Source of the DNA: Blastobasis lacticolella | Lineage: Eukaryota > Arthropoda > Insecta > Lepidoptera > Blastobasidae | NCBI GenBank assembly: GCA_905147135.1 | Contig: LR990044.1 | Span: 20,839,622 to 20,903,621 of the forward strand | DNA length: 64,000 bases | Direction: 5' to 3' | Shown: in pieces, positions 42,201-46,240 of the stretch | How the letters are laid out: each line of letters starts with the position of its first letter | How positions within the stretch are numbered: position 1 is the first letter of the stretch | Notes under the pieces: model-generated | Database searches by the model: none | The model's input: only the letters and a program-made list of their open reading frames with translations | Told to the model about the DNA's origin: nothing | Made by a program: the position numbers and the translations under genes

Positions 42201-44585
42201 GTTATTGCCATAATCTCCACGCTTGGCAGGCGGGTTGGAGATCGCAGTGTTTAAATATAACAATGGAAAATGCTGCTGCCCATTTTCTAGACTACGGACA
42301 CTCTTGATCTTTTGCCTCGAAAACATTAGTCGCATTAGTCAACAGAGTTCTATGTGTACAATAAACTGGAAATAAAATAAATAAAAAATAAATAAACTTA
42401 GCATTTATTTATGTAAAGTATCCCTTCGCTCATTTTATCTTATAGTTTTTTCCGCACCGCTTACCTTTTTCTATCGCATTTTTTCACGGTTGACTGGTAA
42501 ATAAGGCTACTTTAGCTTTCACTTCCGCCAATGTACCTTTAGTTTTAATAAATAAATAATATTTTAGGAATGAATTTTTTTATGTTTTTATTTTATAACA
42601 CAATGGAAAGTGGTCACCGCCGCCTATGAACATCAGCAACACCAGGGAAGTTACCAATGCGTTGCCTCTAAAGAGTCCTCTTATATATCTCTTGATCGAT
42701 CCCATGTGATAGTTCAAAGGAAACACTGTGGCTGGTAGCTCATTCTACATCCGAATCGTACGAGCGAGAAACGCATTTTTGAACCTTTGCGTGGCCAGTC
42801 ACAACTCAACGCGTGACACGCCGATAAACTCACGACCTTGGATGCTGAAGACAGCATAGGACAAGGAGAAGTAGGGAGGCGTACCCCGGGACCTCGCGCG
42901 TCAGAGCACAATCTTGACGCCAAGATGATTATTATAGTATCCTAGCTACTACCCTTACCTTATGCTGTTCGATTCTACCCTAGTGGGCCTCAGGATGGAT
43001 GGGTATTGTCGCCTTATCAGTTTCTGTCTTTCGTCTTGTGAAACACATGCTTGTTGTTGACGCCCCGAGCTTTTCGACATTCAAACGAGACCATGTCGAT
43101 GGCTGATTTAAAAAGCTTATTATAATTGTAATGAATTTTTAAATGAAAGTATTAAGTAATAATTTTTTATGGCATTAATTACAATTTTATTGATATTAAT
43201 ATTGAATAATTTATTATGTACAATAATTTTGAATTTAGATAATTTATAATTACAATTGGATTTTGAATATTATTTTGACATTTTTTACCTGACATTGGTA
43301 TAATTAATTTTAGACTTGTAACGAATGTTATGAACTAATAATTATTATGATTATGCTTGCCACCAGTTAAGAAGTACAAATCTGTACCCACGAGTCCCTA
43401 ACTCCACCCCTGCGAAGCATTACCATGTGAATACGGCAACAGAAGCGACGGCGTGAGCGTCGCAATATTTTTCAATTCTGAGTCATGGAATCAAATTTGC
43501 GGTACGTCAATAGGGCCATTGGTGAGGGAGGCTTTCATCTGCCGTTTGGCAAAGTGGTTCGCACAGTTCGCTTGTTGCCATTGCCTTGTATGGTGTGAAT
43601 GAAAGGTGTGAAAGTCGGATTTTGGAGGTTCTTTTAATGTAATTTGTGTACGTTATTCATGTCAGTCCGGCCGTGTGGTTGCAGAGTTAGGGGAAGGTCG
43701 TATAGTATCGGACAAAGTCGATAACATCTCTATTTCACGTCAGCGCCATCTATGAACTCACAAGCAAATCGTGGCGTTCTAGAAATCTAGACACGCGGTG
43801 AACCAGTCCGTGGCCAGCTGCCGACCCCTCTGGACGTACTGCATCGATTTTTGTGAGTTGATTTATTTTCTCGTAAAGAATAGGTAAGTTTGTCACTTGG
43901 CCGAAACTAGTCGATGTGCATTATTTACAGCATAATTTAGCGTATGTTATGTACATTACCTACATTTACCTACAGTTATACGTACCTACAGTTATATGGC
44001 AAAATTTTATAGTTAATTTTGATTAATTGTAAAATTATTTTTCAAAGCATTTACTCAAACTTTTTAGAGCTACATTTAGAAACATCCGGTGTGTAAAGAG
44101 GTAGGTAAAACAAAGTTTCGAAATGTTTCAGATATAGTTCAAACACTTTTTATTAAAAAAAAAAATATCTGCAACATTTTGTGAACACCGATGTGGGAAC
44201 ATATCAAGAGTGTTCATCGATATACTGCATCTTCAGCTATAGGTCAAGATACAACCAAGATATTATTGCTGTGTAACAAAGAAACCGACTCACCTGACTA
44301 AGACTATCGCCGAGACTCCCCTGATCTTGAAACTCCTTCTCCCGCGGCCGCTTCCTCTCCTGCTCCCTCATAGCTTGGCTCTGGAGCCTCTCGAAGAACT
44401 CTCGCGGCTTCAGGGGCGGAGGCTCGTCATCAGGCGGGGGTGGGGGTGGGGGGAGCCTCGCTCGCGGTGACGAGATGAGGGCTCTCTCGTCATCCTCGGT
44501 GGAGCGCTCGTCATGGTCGGAGTCCGAGCTGCGGCTGTCTCGACGCCTCACGCCCTGGAGATGGGGCTCGAGGAACGTCGCGTTT
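14..44585 (-). CDS. spri: sprint / RIN-family Rab5 GEF, 20 internal exons (gene-level entry)
   Basis: Multi-exon gene read from right to left. Exons (high to low): 44294-44585, 19707-19901, 18873-19057, 17768-17997, 17048-17268, 16597-16968, 15894-16430, 15555-15741, 15078-15472, 14731-14866, 12583-12732, 11894-12020, 11025-11139, 9335-9430, 8728-8824, 3589-3755, 3006-3110, 1513-1698, 613-744, 14-238. All junctions are GT-AG on the minus strand and all phases chain without a break over 4150 nt. The product has a proline-rich segment, an SH2 domain, a Ser/Pro linker, a RIN-homology region and a VPS9 domain. In the family, RIN/Sprint proteins bind phosphotyrosine receptors and Ras-GTP and activate Rab5 on early endosomes; Drosophila sprint acts in receptor endocytosis and guided cell migration. 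The Ras-association domain and stop lie beyond the left edge. Exons 5' of 44585 and the promoter are not identified. The identity rests on recalled family features, not a search. Confidence 0.9.
239..612. other. sprint intron, no feature seen
   Basis: AT-rich intron between exons (t) and (s). Nothing recognised. Confidence 0.8.
613..744 (-). CDS. spri: sprint exon (s): VPS9 domain, central
   Basis: 44 codons, phase 0 to 0, acceptor TTCACAG, donor GTAAGT. It encodes STRVPSSSVLAVISKHFLKM and SPLDKLENLLAAISVMFNA. The SPxDKLxxLLxxIxxMF motif is typical of VPS9 Rab5 exchange domains. Confidence 0.95.
965..1042. repeat. perfect hairpin, 37-bp arms, 4-nt loop
   Basis: Left arm 965-1001, loop agag, right arm 1006-1042, no mismatch. 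In the sprint intron between exons (s) and (r). Confidence 0.95.
1041..1080. repeat. second perfect hairpin, 18-bp arms, 4-nt loop
   Basis: ggactcctcaggcttgat, loop agag, then the exact complement. It shares two bases with the hairpin at 965-1042 and has the same loop sequence. Confidence 0.95.
1513..1698 (-). CDS. spri: sprint exon (r): N-terminal part of VPS9 module
   Basis: 62 codons, phase 0 to 0, acceptor CCCCACAG, donor GTGAGA. It encodes STEFLNLDAILEGVMHRVVV and RPLRARLYALLAARHRQDLQ. FLNLDAILEGVMHxxVxxPL is the helical lead-in of the VPS9 domain. Confidence 0.93.
1699..3005. other. sprint intron with repeat debris
   Basis: Holds a short repeat at 1850-1935, an RTE-like fragment (2691-2874) and otherwise AT-rich sequence. 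No other gene seen. Confidence 0.7.
2691..2874 (-). mobile_element. RTE-like LINE 3' fragment with 8-bp TSD
   Basis: Reverse complement of the same RTE-like tail. GGACACTA flanks it at 2683-2690 and 2875-2882. Confidence 0.7.
3006..3110 (-). CDS. spri: sprint exon (q): RIN-homology helix
   Basis: 35 codons, phase 0 to 0, acceptor CAACAG, donor GTAAAA. It encodes VMMRNMRQFMSGMKNYLVKH then a charged helix (GEREFEKEVEKERLK). The RNMRQFMSGMKNYLVKHGE block is a RIN/Sprint hallmark. Confidence 0.93.
3589..3755 (-). CDS. spri: sprint exon (p): RIN-homology region
   Basis: Phase 1 in, phase 0 out, donor GTAAAG. Very GC-rich at the 5' side. The phase-correct frame reads AALRAYALHLAQDKSTTFAQ then NIDNFISCTLDSKETCPL, the conserved RH core (DxxTTFxxNIDNFIxCT). 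The longer open frame in another phase across the same bases is not the protein frame. Confidence 0.9.
3977..4206. repeat. tandem duplication, about 115-bp unit, two copies
   Basis: aagacgccctgg begins at 3977 and again at 4092; both copies continue through ctccaccctgctacccctcg and gatatatcaagtgtgt. The unit's aagacgccc and atctcca motifs suggest it derives from an RTE-like tail. Confidence 0.8.
4231..4470 (+). repeat. SINE-A (tRNA-derived), head plus body
   Basis: Starts with a degenerate tRNA-like head (gagcgtcggtagccgggcgg, then gggtttgaatcccgctg, B-box like). Continues with ctcttttctgagttatgcac, cttacggtgagg and the body ccatgatccaatctgg. The tRNA part is degenerate, so not a tRNA gene. 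Confidence 0.7.
4856..5614 (-). CDS. nested intronless gene, unrecognised 252-residue protein
   Basis: A single open frame from ATG at 5614 to TAA, inside a sprint intron and on the same strand. The start is supported by an in-frame TGA three codons upstream and a fair context (AGCCATG). I do not recognise the protein. Visible features: a basic N-terminus (MKWFRKLFQGK); an acidic middle (ICDEDLEVGDDDVFETV); FDSDWVVVTKEKLLDP; a Trp/Lys/Arg helix-like stretch (NPWQRLAKALGKVW); a Cys cluster (CDALRNCCFCTDRCENDTC); then a hydrophobic segment (YLCTLFFIYYIVY) near the C-terminus that could be a membrane anchor. An ATTAAA near 4780 on the minus strand could serve as poly(A) signal. No TE-like repeats bound it. 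It could be a young lepidopteran gene or an old retrocopy. Function unknown. Confidence 0.6.
   Translation of the reverse strand: MKWFRKLFQGKCERPIEDKAVAGPSKSALNKLDSLSQFTFSGLGLEICDEDLEVGDDDVFETVSVASEALPCSTSEDIYAFTTIKNFRGDTLEEFAFDSDWVVVTKEKLLDPRFQRNLANPNTLTTLCSVLSRRNINKVKSKVEARTPWCHCDDLNSTTVRQYPVMKKHVNPWQRLAKALGKVWRNMCDALRNCCFCTDRCENDTCECLSEVNIEDPLSNYTIRYLCTLFFIYYIVYSSGMSIECCRHFEAS
5733..5737 (-). promoter_or_regulatory. candidate initiator (TCAGT) for nested gene
   Basis: TCAGT on the minus strand about 120 nt before the ATG of the nested gene matches the arthropod Inr core. A short upstream frame (about 5805-5611) overlaps the start codon. There is no clear TATA box. Weak evidence. Confidence 0.2.
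6432..6590 (+). repeat. SINE-A, body only
   Basis: accgatgctcttacggtgag through cagtctggtcaggttcccct to gggacattaacgcc. Confidence 0.65.
6866..7090 (+). repeat. repeat family C
   Basis: gtaggcaaacaggcaagcgg, ccacctgatggaaagtggtc, acattagcaacaccaagag. Relatives at 38838-38940, 42600-42675 and 63880-63940, and degenerate at 11190-11270. Confidence 0.6.
7493..7735 (+). repeat. repeat family D
   Basis: gtgggtgtcgtaagaggcga, gcgatctccaacccgcctgc, ggagattatggcaatgacct and cctgcagtggattgttatgg. Short unclassified retroelement family with a gatgatga-type 3' end. Confidence 0.7.
8326..8359. repeat. 34-bp quasi-palindrome
   Basis: Near-perfect palindrome centred on cctagg, with one mismatched pair. 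Confidence 0.85.
8446..8700 (+). mobile_element. RTE-like LINE 3' fragment with 13-bp TSD
   Basis: Encodes the C-terminal tail of a LINE reverse transcriptase (RLYWQWAGHISQ, LEWRPRTGRRS, RWTGDLVRIAGTTWMRKA, LWRSLEEAYAQQW). It is flanked by AATTTAATTAATC at 8433-8445 and 8701-8713, a 13-bp target-site duplication, so the insertion limits are clear. It is in the antisense orientation to sprint, and its right duplication ends 8 bp from the donor hexamer of exon (o). Confidence 0.85.
8728..8824 (-). CDS. spri: sprint exon (o): start of RIN-homology region
   Basis: Phase 0 in, phase 1 out, acceptor TTTCAG, donor GTGGGT at 8722-8727. It encodes EEPCEWESPTPRRGPAAAA then RGKSFRERLDPLL, where SFRERLDPLL begins the RIN-homology region. 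GC-rich. An RTE-like LINE fragment sits just outside the donor (see 8446-8700). Confidence 0.88.
9335..9430 (-). CDS. spri: sprint exon (n): FSEPWDCTQWD motif
   Basis: 32 codons, phase 0 to 0, acceptor CCACCAG, donor GTGAGT. It encodes ASDDGTVFSEPWDCTQWDGL and LPPSSCLQLDDL. The GTVFSEPWD block is conserved in insect Sprint. Confidence 0.9.
9706..9729. repeat. poly(C) run, 24 bases
   Basis: Uninterrupted C tract in the sprint intron upstream of exon (n); on the coding strand it is poly(G), about 275 nt from the acceptor of exon (n). Length may be uncertain in assembly. Confidence 0.9.
10031..10142. mobile_element. 112-bp MITE-like element
   Basis: Inverted ends gtgtcatgtaagaagagact and agtctcttctttcatgacac; the interior is unique in the window. 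No clear TSD. Confidence 0.65.
10671..11000. repeat. SINE-A, head-to-head inverted composite
   Basis: 10671-10836 is plus orientation (tRNA-like head with A box tggccgattgg, then cttacggtgagg). 10850-11000 is the SINE body in reverse complement, ending tttccctcactgtaagagca. Confidence 0.75.
11025..11139 (-). CDS. spri: sprint exon (m): CYDNVHDLRPLSEQ motif
   Basis: Phase 2 in, phase 0 out; the branch-like TACTAAT lies about 30 nt upstream of the acceptor CATCAG. It encodes YPELRLPAAPAALAEESRS then PPRASCYDNVHDLRPLSEQ. The donor GTGAGA lies about 20 bp from an antisense copy of SINE family A. Confidence 0.9.
11894..12020 (-). CDS. spri: sprint exon (l): linker
   Basis: A short exon found because the two flanking exons do not join in frame without it. 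Acceptor CTTATAG, donor GTAAGT; phase 1 in, phase 2 out. It encodes KNDEDSNTESGTFPSLAEQE, then SRLSAVDDGTEHLTVHQVVAQ. The open frame on the plus strand over it is an antisense shadow. Confidence 0.88.
12583..12732 (-). CDS. spri: sprint exon (k): DDPTWTVDSSWEFI motif
   Basis: Phase 1 in, phase 1 out. It encodes SVDNLISLRAKPKIKPVQPP and DDPTWTVDSSWEFI, a conserved region of insect Sprint. The donor is a weaker GTCAGT; the frame stays open past it, so a longer intron-retained form would read on for some 24 codons. The next exon's first two bases complete the codon cleanly, supporting this boundary. Confidence 0.88.
12868..13127 (+). repeat. repeat family D, full-length-like
   Basis: gccgtgtggtgtccggcaga to cagtggactgttatgggctg. 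In the intron between exons (k) and (j). Confidence 0.75.
13294..14597 (+). mobile_element. Tc1/mariner-class transposon with TA duplication
   Basis: Terminal inverted repeats begin cagggtggccaac on the left and read, in reverse complement, caaggtggccaaat on the right; both then share aggtatac. Each end is flanked by TA (13292-13293 and 14598-14599), as expected for IS630-Tc1-mariner insertion. The 1.3 kb element contains one transposase frame on the plus strand, opposite to the host gene. It lies in the sprint intron between exons (j) and (k). Confidence 0.9.
13406..14491 (+). CDS. mariner-class transposase, first catalytic Asp apparently lost
   Basis: 361 codons from ATG (MERFTTEQRIIIIKTFY) to TAA; the frame extends upstream to near the TIR without an ATG. 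The N-terminus is a helix-turn-helix region (FTTEQR, PSRLTIARLVNKFEQYG, then STRRRSQQLGIKRTSLQTIL). The catalytic part shows HPRRVTVWCGIWSGGVVGPY, WFQQDGATCHTA and DWPPRSPDLTAPDFFLWGYL. In this insect family the first catalytic Asp is in a SDEAHF-like motif; here it reads SFEAHF. The second Asp (QQDGATCH) and third (SPD or APD) remain. The frame is otherwise intact, so this is a recent copy that is probably not catalytic by itself. Confidence 0.85.
   Translation: MERFTTEQRIIIIKTFYSTQSCIAETLRKLRPIFGRNNLPSRLTIARLVNKFEQYGIITDKAVPHRVRRARTEQNIQIVRQSVAEQPTLSTRRRSQQLGIKRTSLQTILKKDLCLFPYKVQITQELRPRDHERRRDYCSAMLTKLERVPDFHQEIIMSFEAHFDLSGFVNKQNARYWGEEQPSLIHERPLHPRRVTVWCGIWSGGVVGPYFFEDAMSDAVTVNGDRYREMIINFFSNQVNQLGLGNMWFQQDGATCHTARATIETLKRMFPGRLISGNGDIDWPPRSPDLTAPDFFLWGYLKGRVYANRPMNLQQLKQNIRDTVTEITQEMCENVMKNAMKRLHICDAARGGHLSDIIFHV
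14731..14866 (-). CDS. spri: sprint exon (j): linker
   Basis: Phase 0 in, phase 1 out, donor GTAAGT. It encodes AGLPVVQRRKLSRVGMSLAQ and ends YPLRDMHSIEELS. The next exon continues across a 2.0 kb intron that carries a mariner-class element. Confidence 0.9.
14888..14960 (+). repeat. short repeat (cggcctgcctgatggtaag)
   Basis: tataccaccaaggtggcaaa then acggcctgcctgatggtaag and tcaccgcagcc. Same family at 18726-18820, 3424-3500 and 1850-1935. Confidence 0.55.
15078..15472 (-). CDS. spri: sprint exon (i): linker
   Basis: Phase 1 in, phase 0 out; donor GTAAGT at 15072-15077. 131 codons of mixed, charged linker (for example EKENIHFLNSTESLNDKKT and KKLTEEIEAAFKNREN), ending ADPVDTLKE. No known domain; composition suggests disorder with one short helix. 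Confidence 0.87.
15555..15741 (-). CDS. spri: sprint exon (h): conserved SLIDKVSDYEDIWGP motif
   Basis: Phase 0 in, phase 1 out, donor GTAAGT. It encodes ESDILESPGVYCRSS then LIDKVSDYEDIWGPEG. The SDYEDIWG block is a strongly conserved linker motif in Sprint/RIN proteins and contains a plausible Tyr phosphorylation site (YEDI). Confidence 0.92.
15894..16430 (-). CDS. spri: sprint exon (g): Ser/Pro linker with FSP repeats
   Basis: 179 codons, phase 0 to 0. Begins SMMHRMSPEGECVNG. It carries at least five spaced copies of a short motif: NTFSPNQ, GIFSPTS, GVFSPLS, ELFSPLS and VFSPTS. Several more Ser-Pro pairs follow (LVSPN, INSPV, SSPVS, LVSPM, VLSPS), then a basic tail RSRRSRHSQRKQSKHYQ. Many Ser-Pro sites suggest proline-directed phosphorylation (inference). 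The basic tail marks the entry to the more conserved part of the protein. Confidence 0.9.
16597..16968 (-). CDS. spri: sprint exon (f): PPPPPPRW proline tract
   Basis: 124 codons, phase 0 to 0, donor GTGAGA at 16591-16596. It contains a TPPPPPPRWTKPPLSKALC tract, a candidate SH3 ligand, followed by a Thr/Asn-rich segment (NITVTTTVTFNVNNTQF) with no recognisable domain. Predicted disordered linker. Confidence 0.87.
17048..17268 (-). CDS. spri: sprint exon (e): proline-rich linker
   Basis: Phase 1 in, phase 0 out, donor GTAAGA. It encodes GTIPREHILSPEKNQNVVLK and a basic, proline-rich region with TAPSPPAKPSSNF and APRPTPPNTLNL. The ILSPEKNQNVVLKMSP block looks conserved rather than random. The plus-strand reading frame over the same bases is an antisense shadow. 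Confidence 0.87.
17768..17997 (-). CDS. spri: sprint exon (d): end of SH2 and linker
   Basis: The first base completes the split Cys codon from the previous exon; the exon leaves in phase 1 with donor GTAAGT. It begins DELPVQLQLPRPLRDAK, the usual DELPVxLxLP end of a RIN SH2 domain, then runs into a low-complexity Gln/Asn/Ser linker ending in a Ser-rich segment (SDTASSLSSFNAS). Confidence 0.9.
18331..18445 (-). mobile_element. 3' end of the same LINE family as 54236-55906
   Basis: The stretch from about 18349 matches the reverse complement of 55805-55906 (shared segment around aataaatactttttcat) and ends in a TGAA-type simple repeat tail. It lies in the sprint intron between exons (d) and (c). 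Confidence 0.65.
18726..18820 (+). repeat. short repeat (cggcctgatggtaag)
   Basis: tataccacaacggtggcaaa, then ggcctgatggtaagtagtca and tggacgtttgcaatatcagg. Confidence 0.55.
18873..19057 (-). CDS. spri: sprint exon (c): core of SH2 domain
   Basis: Phase 0 in, phase 2 out; donor GTGAGT at 18867-18872. It encodes NFVVRQSSQPETMAISVRLP and continues to YIEHYLIQ and FDNIPELIAHYCQC. The Arg of FVVR is the phosphotyrosine-binding Arg of the SH2 FLVR motif, and His of IEHYLI occupies the strand-D position. The FDNIPELIAHYC end is typical of SH2 helix B. No disruption is seen. Confidence 0.95.
19181..19308. mobile_element. MITE copy related to 51664-51793
   Basis: Shares gtcgtgcgacc, accaataggtgacc-like and cgttgccaattaggacagcg with the element at 51664. 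Its left end is eroded. In the sprint intron between exons (c) and (b). Confidence 0.65.
19385..19590 (+). repeat. SINE-A, body
   Basis: aaacctgcacattcaggcga, accatgatccaatatggtca, then ccaaatcctggacca. In the intron between exons (c) and (b). Confidence 0.65.
19707..19901 (-). CDS. spri: sprint exon (b): Ser-rich linker and start of SH2 domain
   Basis: 65 whole codons, phase 0 to 0, with donor GTAAGT at 19701-19706. A Ser/Glu-rich stretch is followed by a conserved RIN/Sprint signature: TLERLIRTHPVWFLPGIQRA, then GAFHLLQGKEEG. This is the WxLPGIxRxxAxHLLxGKxxG start of the SH2 domain (helix A to strand B). The next exon continues directly with the FVVR strand. Confidence 0.93.
22914..23155 (+). 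repeat. SINE-A, headless
   Basis: ctcttttctgagttatgcac to gacattaacgtcaagatgac, with typical body motifs. Confidence 0.7.
24034..24206. mobile_element. 173-bp MITE with TTA duplication
   Basis: Inverted ends share tttttcaatc/gattgaaaaa. TTA flanks both sides (24031-24033, 24207-24209), as in PIF/Harbinger-type insertions. Same family as 61915-62197. Confidence 0.75.
24790..25020 (+). mobile_element. LINE RT C-terminal fragment with poly(A)
   Basis: Frames read DLPAIRTSRFGLTF and MRTAKDWNALPTSVIPPR, the standard C-terminal end of Jockey/CR1-type lepidopteran LINEs. It ends in an A-run at about 25009-25021. Confidence 0.65.
28134..28393 (+). repeat. SINE-B, tRNA-Gly-derived, complete
   Basis: The head resembles tRNA-Gly(GCC): gagtggttcaatggtcaaca, ggtctgccacgcaagaggtc and B box gggttcgattcccgg. 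The body continues cgggtctgggtgttctatgt and ends tagatggcgctgtgtgaatt plus an AT-rich tail. Not a functional tRNA: the acceptor stem does not pair. Confidence 0.8.
28475..28600 (-). repeat. SINE-A, partial antisense
   Basis: cttaacgttaatgttctgat, then attccggatttggcagatta. Eroded. Confidence 0.5.
30995..31255 (+). repeat. degenerate interspersed repeat (cacgcggacg end)
   Basis: cgcaaaaactactgaacgga near the start and cacgcggacgtaggtactcg, gggcaaaagctagta at the end, a widespread lepidopteran layout. Related pieces at 61030-61190 and 51830-51880. Confidence 0.5.
31688..31805. repeat. tandem repeat, 37-39 bp, three copies
   Basis: Unit cccaaggtgccagctacaga followed by gcctacattaaaaacaa. Copies start at 31688, 31725 and 31764. 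Confidence 0.85.
31983..32074. repeat. tandem repeat, 46 bp, two copies
   Basis: gctgg..gta(ga)atgcc followed by ttttttaatgatatcggggc starts at 31983 and 32029. Confidence 0.8.
33575..33780 (+). repeat. unclassified repeat
   Basis: gggtgaccgtttcccacgag and gttaggtgtgcctcctaata match the reverse complement of 40945-41025, where an extra 30 bp lies inside. No coding sequence. Confidence 0.5.
33884..34020 (+). mobile_element. LINE 3' remnant
   Basis: Reads PLLLGCRCPGRRSLSIRWTV, a common LINE C-terminus, then caataaaaatgaaa. A partial relative is near 9250-9300. Confidence 0.55.
35395..35600 (+). mobile_element. LINE RT C-terminal fragment (RPKKRWLD type)
   Basis: A short frame reads RHWRPRPKKRWLDVVKHDIR and RGLIRKADPESSRTTRERN, a common LINE C-terminus, followed by an ATG-rich tail (gatgatgatgaagatgatga). 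A degenerate relative is at about 42836-42940. Confidence 0.7.
37088..37272 (-). repeat. SINE-B, antisense
   Basis: cacacaacgccatctagccc to gttgaccactgaaccactca. Confidence 0.8.
37277..37345 (+). mobile_element. RTE-like LINE 3' remnant
   Basis: About 70 bp of the same tail (ggcctctgtgaagatctct) adjoining the head end of a SINE-B copy. Confidence 0.55.
37790..38260 (+). repeat. repeat family D split by a MITE
   Basis: First half ccgtgtggtgtctggcagag; second half from cgggaaaatgggcagcagcg to cagtggactgatacgggctg. The 187-bp MITE at 37899 lies between. Confidence 0.65.
37899..38085. mobile_element. 187-bp MITE inside a family D repeat
   Basis: Inverted ends ctgacatgtcttatttggt and ccaaataggacaagtcag. 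It separates the two halves of a family D copy (37790-37880 and 38095-38260). Confidence 0.7.
38838..38940 (+). repeat. repeat family C
   Basis: tacggcagacaaacaggcaa, then gtgaccgccgcctatggaca and tcagcaacaccagg. Confidence 0.6.
39008..39200 (+). repeat. interspersed repeat (ccctcgacgaaagaga end)
   Basis: aaccctcgacgaaagagagg, then tagctcccgaacggatgaac and agccagtttaatcgagatga. Reverse-complement copies are at 41740-41910 and 62215-62385. Common in lepidopteran DNA; class not assigned. Confidence 0.6.
39314..39450 (-). mobile_element. RTE-like LINE 3' remnant
   Basis: Reverse-complement RTE tail (atcagccgaaagac, then cactgctgggcataggc). AT-rich near-duplications border it (ttaaaagat and ttaaaaaaagat). 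Confidence 0.6.
39945..40195 (-). repeat. SINE-A, antisense body
   Basis: catcttggcgttaatgtccc to tttaccctcaccgtaagagt, fairly complete body. Confidence 0.7.
41740..41910 (-). repeat. interspersed repeat, antisense copy
   Basis: tctcgattaaactggcttac, ggtccacccattcgagagcc, then cccttttttcgtcggag. Confidence 0.55.
42141..42337 (-). repeat. repeat family D, antisense
   Basis: tcacagcccgtaacagtcca to cttgatcttttgcctcgaaa. Confidence 0.7.
42395..42545 (-). repeat. interspersed repeat, uninterrupted copy
   Basis: Reverse complement of the family at 46900-47215, without the fold-back insertion. Confidence 0.6.
42836..42940 (+). mobile_element. degenerate LINE 3' remnant
   Basis: Resembles 35490-35600 (gatgctgaagacagcat, then cgtaccccgggacctcg and ccaagatgatta). 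Frame is not kept. Confidence 0.45.
44294..44585 (-). CDS. spri: sprint exon (a): proline-rich, acidic N-terminal segment
   Basis: Acceptor is a pyrimidine-rich run ending CAG (plus-strand ctggaaagaaag); donor is GTGAGT. The exon enters with one spare nucleotide and leaves in phase 0. It encodes about 97 residues: a charged stretch rich in Ser, Asp, Glu and Arg (RRRDSRSSDSDHDE), a PPPPPPP run followed by DDEPPPLKPREFFERLQ, then a helical Arg/Glu-rich tail ending SLSQ. Poly-proline tracts of this kind can bind SH3 domains. Because the exon has an acceptor, it is not the first coding exon. It sits 24.4 kb upstream of the SH2 exons and matches their phase. Membership in the same transcript is inferred from phase, strand and the acidic/proline-rich style; it might be an isoform-specific exon. 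Confidence 0.72.
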
Positions 44586-44772
44586 CTGGAAAGAAAGAGG
44601 TGGAAAGGTTAATTATTGGTATTCTAAGTAGAAACTTAAATTTGCTTACAATAATAAACAAAATACACATAGATTAAGAAAATACTCAATTGCGCGATCT
44701 GTTCAGAGAAACAAGTAGTACTTGGGTAAATATGAAATAGGAAAACTTAAACAAAGAATTAAATAGGTTTAC

Positions 44773-45005
44773 ATCATCATCACAGCCCGTAACAGTCCAC
44801 TGCAGGACTTAGGGCCTCTCCCACGAAAGGGGATGTTATTGCCATAATCTCCACACTTGGCAGGCGGGTTGGAGATCGCAGTGATATGAATAAAACAATA
44901 AAAAATGTTGCTGCGTATTTTTCTTTTGCCTCGAAATCATTAGTCGTCTTGTACGACACCCACAAGTTAAAGGGTTGGTGCTATTTTACTCTACCGGACA
45001 CCACA
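44773..45005 (-). repeat. repeat family D, antisense
   Basis: Just upstream of sprint exon (a): tcacagcccgtaacagtcca to gttggtgctattttactcta. Confidence 0.75.
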
Positions 45006-46059
45006 AAGCATTAAATAGGTTAAATACTATAAATTATTATGTGTATGCTGTTTATATTGTGATTACTGGATGCTTTAATTATTGAGTCCTTCGGTTTGAT
45101 AAGAAGACCTTAAAATCGTCTTTTAAATAATATTTACAAAATCCCGTACAAAAGCAAGTCCTTTTATAATTGAGAAATAACTTCTTTGCATTCTCTACAT
45201 ACAAGTCACCAAAACCATTTCCGCTTAATCACCAAGTAAGTGGCAAAGGCATCTATCACAAACAGCAATCGATAACTCCGTATACAGTCTACCACAAACA
45301 TTACACCACATCTAGTACTTCGTCGTTAAGTATCTAGCGTATAGCACCGTTGACTTGTGTACCTCGTAAGGGCCACGCACATGGGTCCAGTGTGGCCAGA
45401 CTAGGGGACATTAACAAAGATTTATTCGCGTTGGCTGCAAGCGGCAACAGCCTTTGCCTAATTAAAAAGCGCCACGGACTGCGGACGCAAGTGTTGGTTT
45501 GTAGTGTAGAAACTTGTTGTTCCTTTGATTTATGTTCATAGGATGGATGTTGTTAATGCAGTGTAAATTACAATTAAGTAATCGTGATTTATTTGTGCTT
45601 CAGTAAAAGTTTATGCTACTAAATCTGCTATGGTGAACGGTTATGTTCTACAAGGTCGTTGAATCTCTTCTCACGTAATCGTTTTTTTTTTCAGTGACAA
45701 ACGAGCGGACAGCCTACCTGTCGCCCATAACATCTACGATTAATGCATTTAGGTTGCAATCGTAGATGCCTTATGACTGTGAGTACTAAGATGAACTACC
45801 TTATGCCTGTAATTGCACTGGCTACCTTATCCTTCAAACCGGAACACAGTAATGCAAACATTGTTGCTTGATTGCAACATATATTTTAATACTTACATAA
45901 TTTAATACACAGTACAAACGAGCAGACAGCCCACCTGATAGGAAGCGGTACTGTCGTCCATAATATTAACGGTCCTTAGATTTCACTTTATGTAACAAAC
46001 ATGAGCAGGTGCGTTGTCAGTGTGAAGACTAAGATGCTATGCCTCTTTCCTGTTTGTAG

Positions 46060-46240
46060 TCTAAATGTGCACATTTCATCACGATGTTTTTCCTCACCGT
46101 AAGAGCATCGGTTTGTGTTCAACTAATGTACCTACATAACTCAGAAAAGAGTCATTGGTACATAACCGCAGTGGGATTCGAACCCGGTACCTCTCGCTTA
46201 CAAGGCGGTCTTACCTTAACCACTCAGTCACCGACGCTCC
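46060..46240 (-). repeat. SINE-A, antisense, with well-kept tRNA-like head
   Basis: Reverse complement reads tgactgagtggttaaggtaa and gggttcgaatcccactgcgg, a good B box. Upstream motifs tcctcaccgtaagagcatcg. Confidence 0.75.

Larger units (their letters stand above)
19902..44293. other. 24 kb sprint intron
   Basis: No exon found on either strand. Repeats account for only part of it. Repeat-free stretches such as 20520-21010, 24470-24680, 26440-26680, 28820-29100, 33340-33560, 35020-35220, 36840-37070 and 43430-43620 are less AT-biased or have sharp compositional edges, and are candidates for regulatory DNA. Confidence 0.7.

Noticed and set aside
46140..46240. tRNA gene on the minus strand
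   Set aside because: The tRNA-like head is joined to the SINE-A body and is repeated elsewhere in degenerate form.
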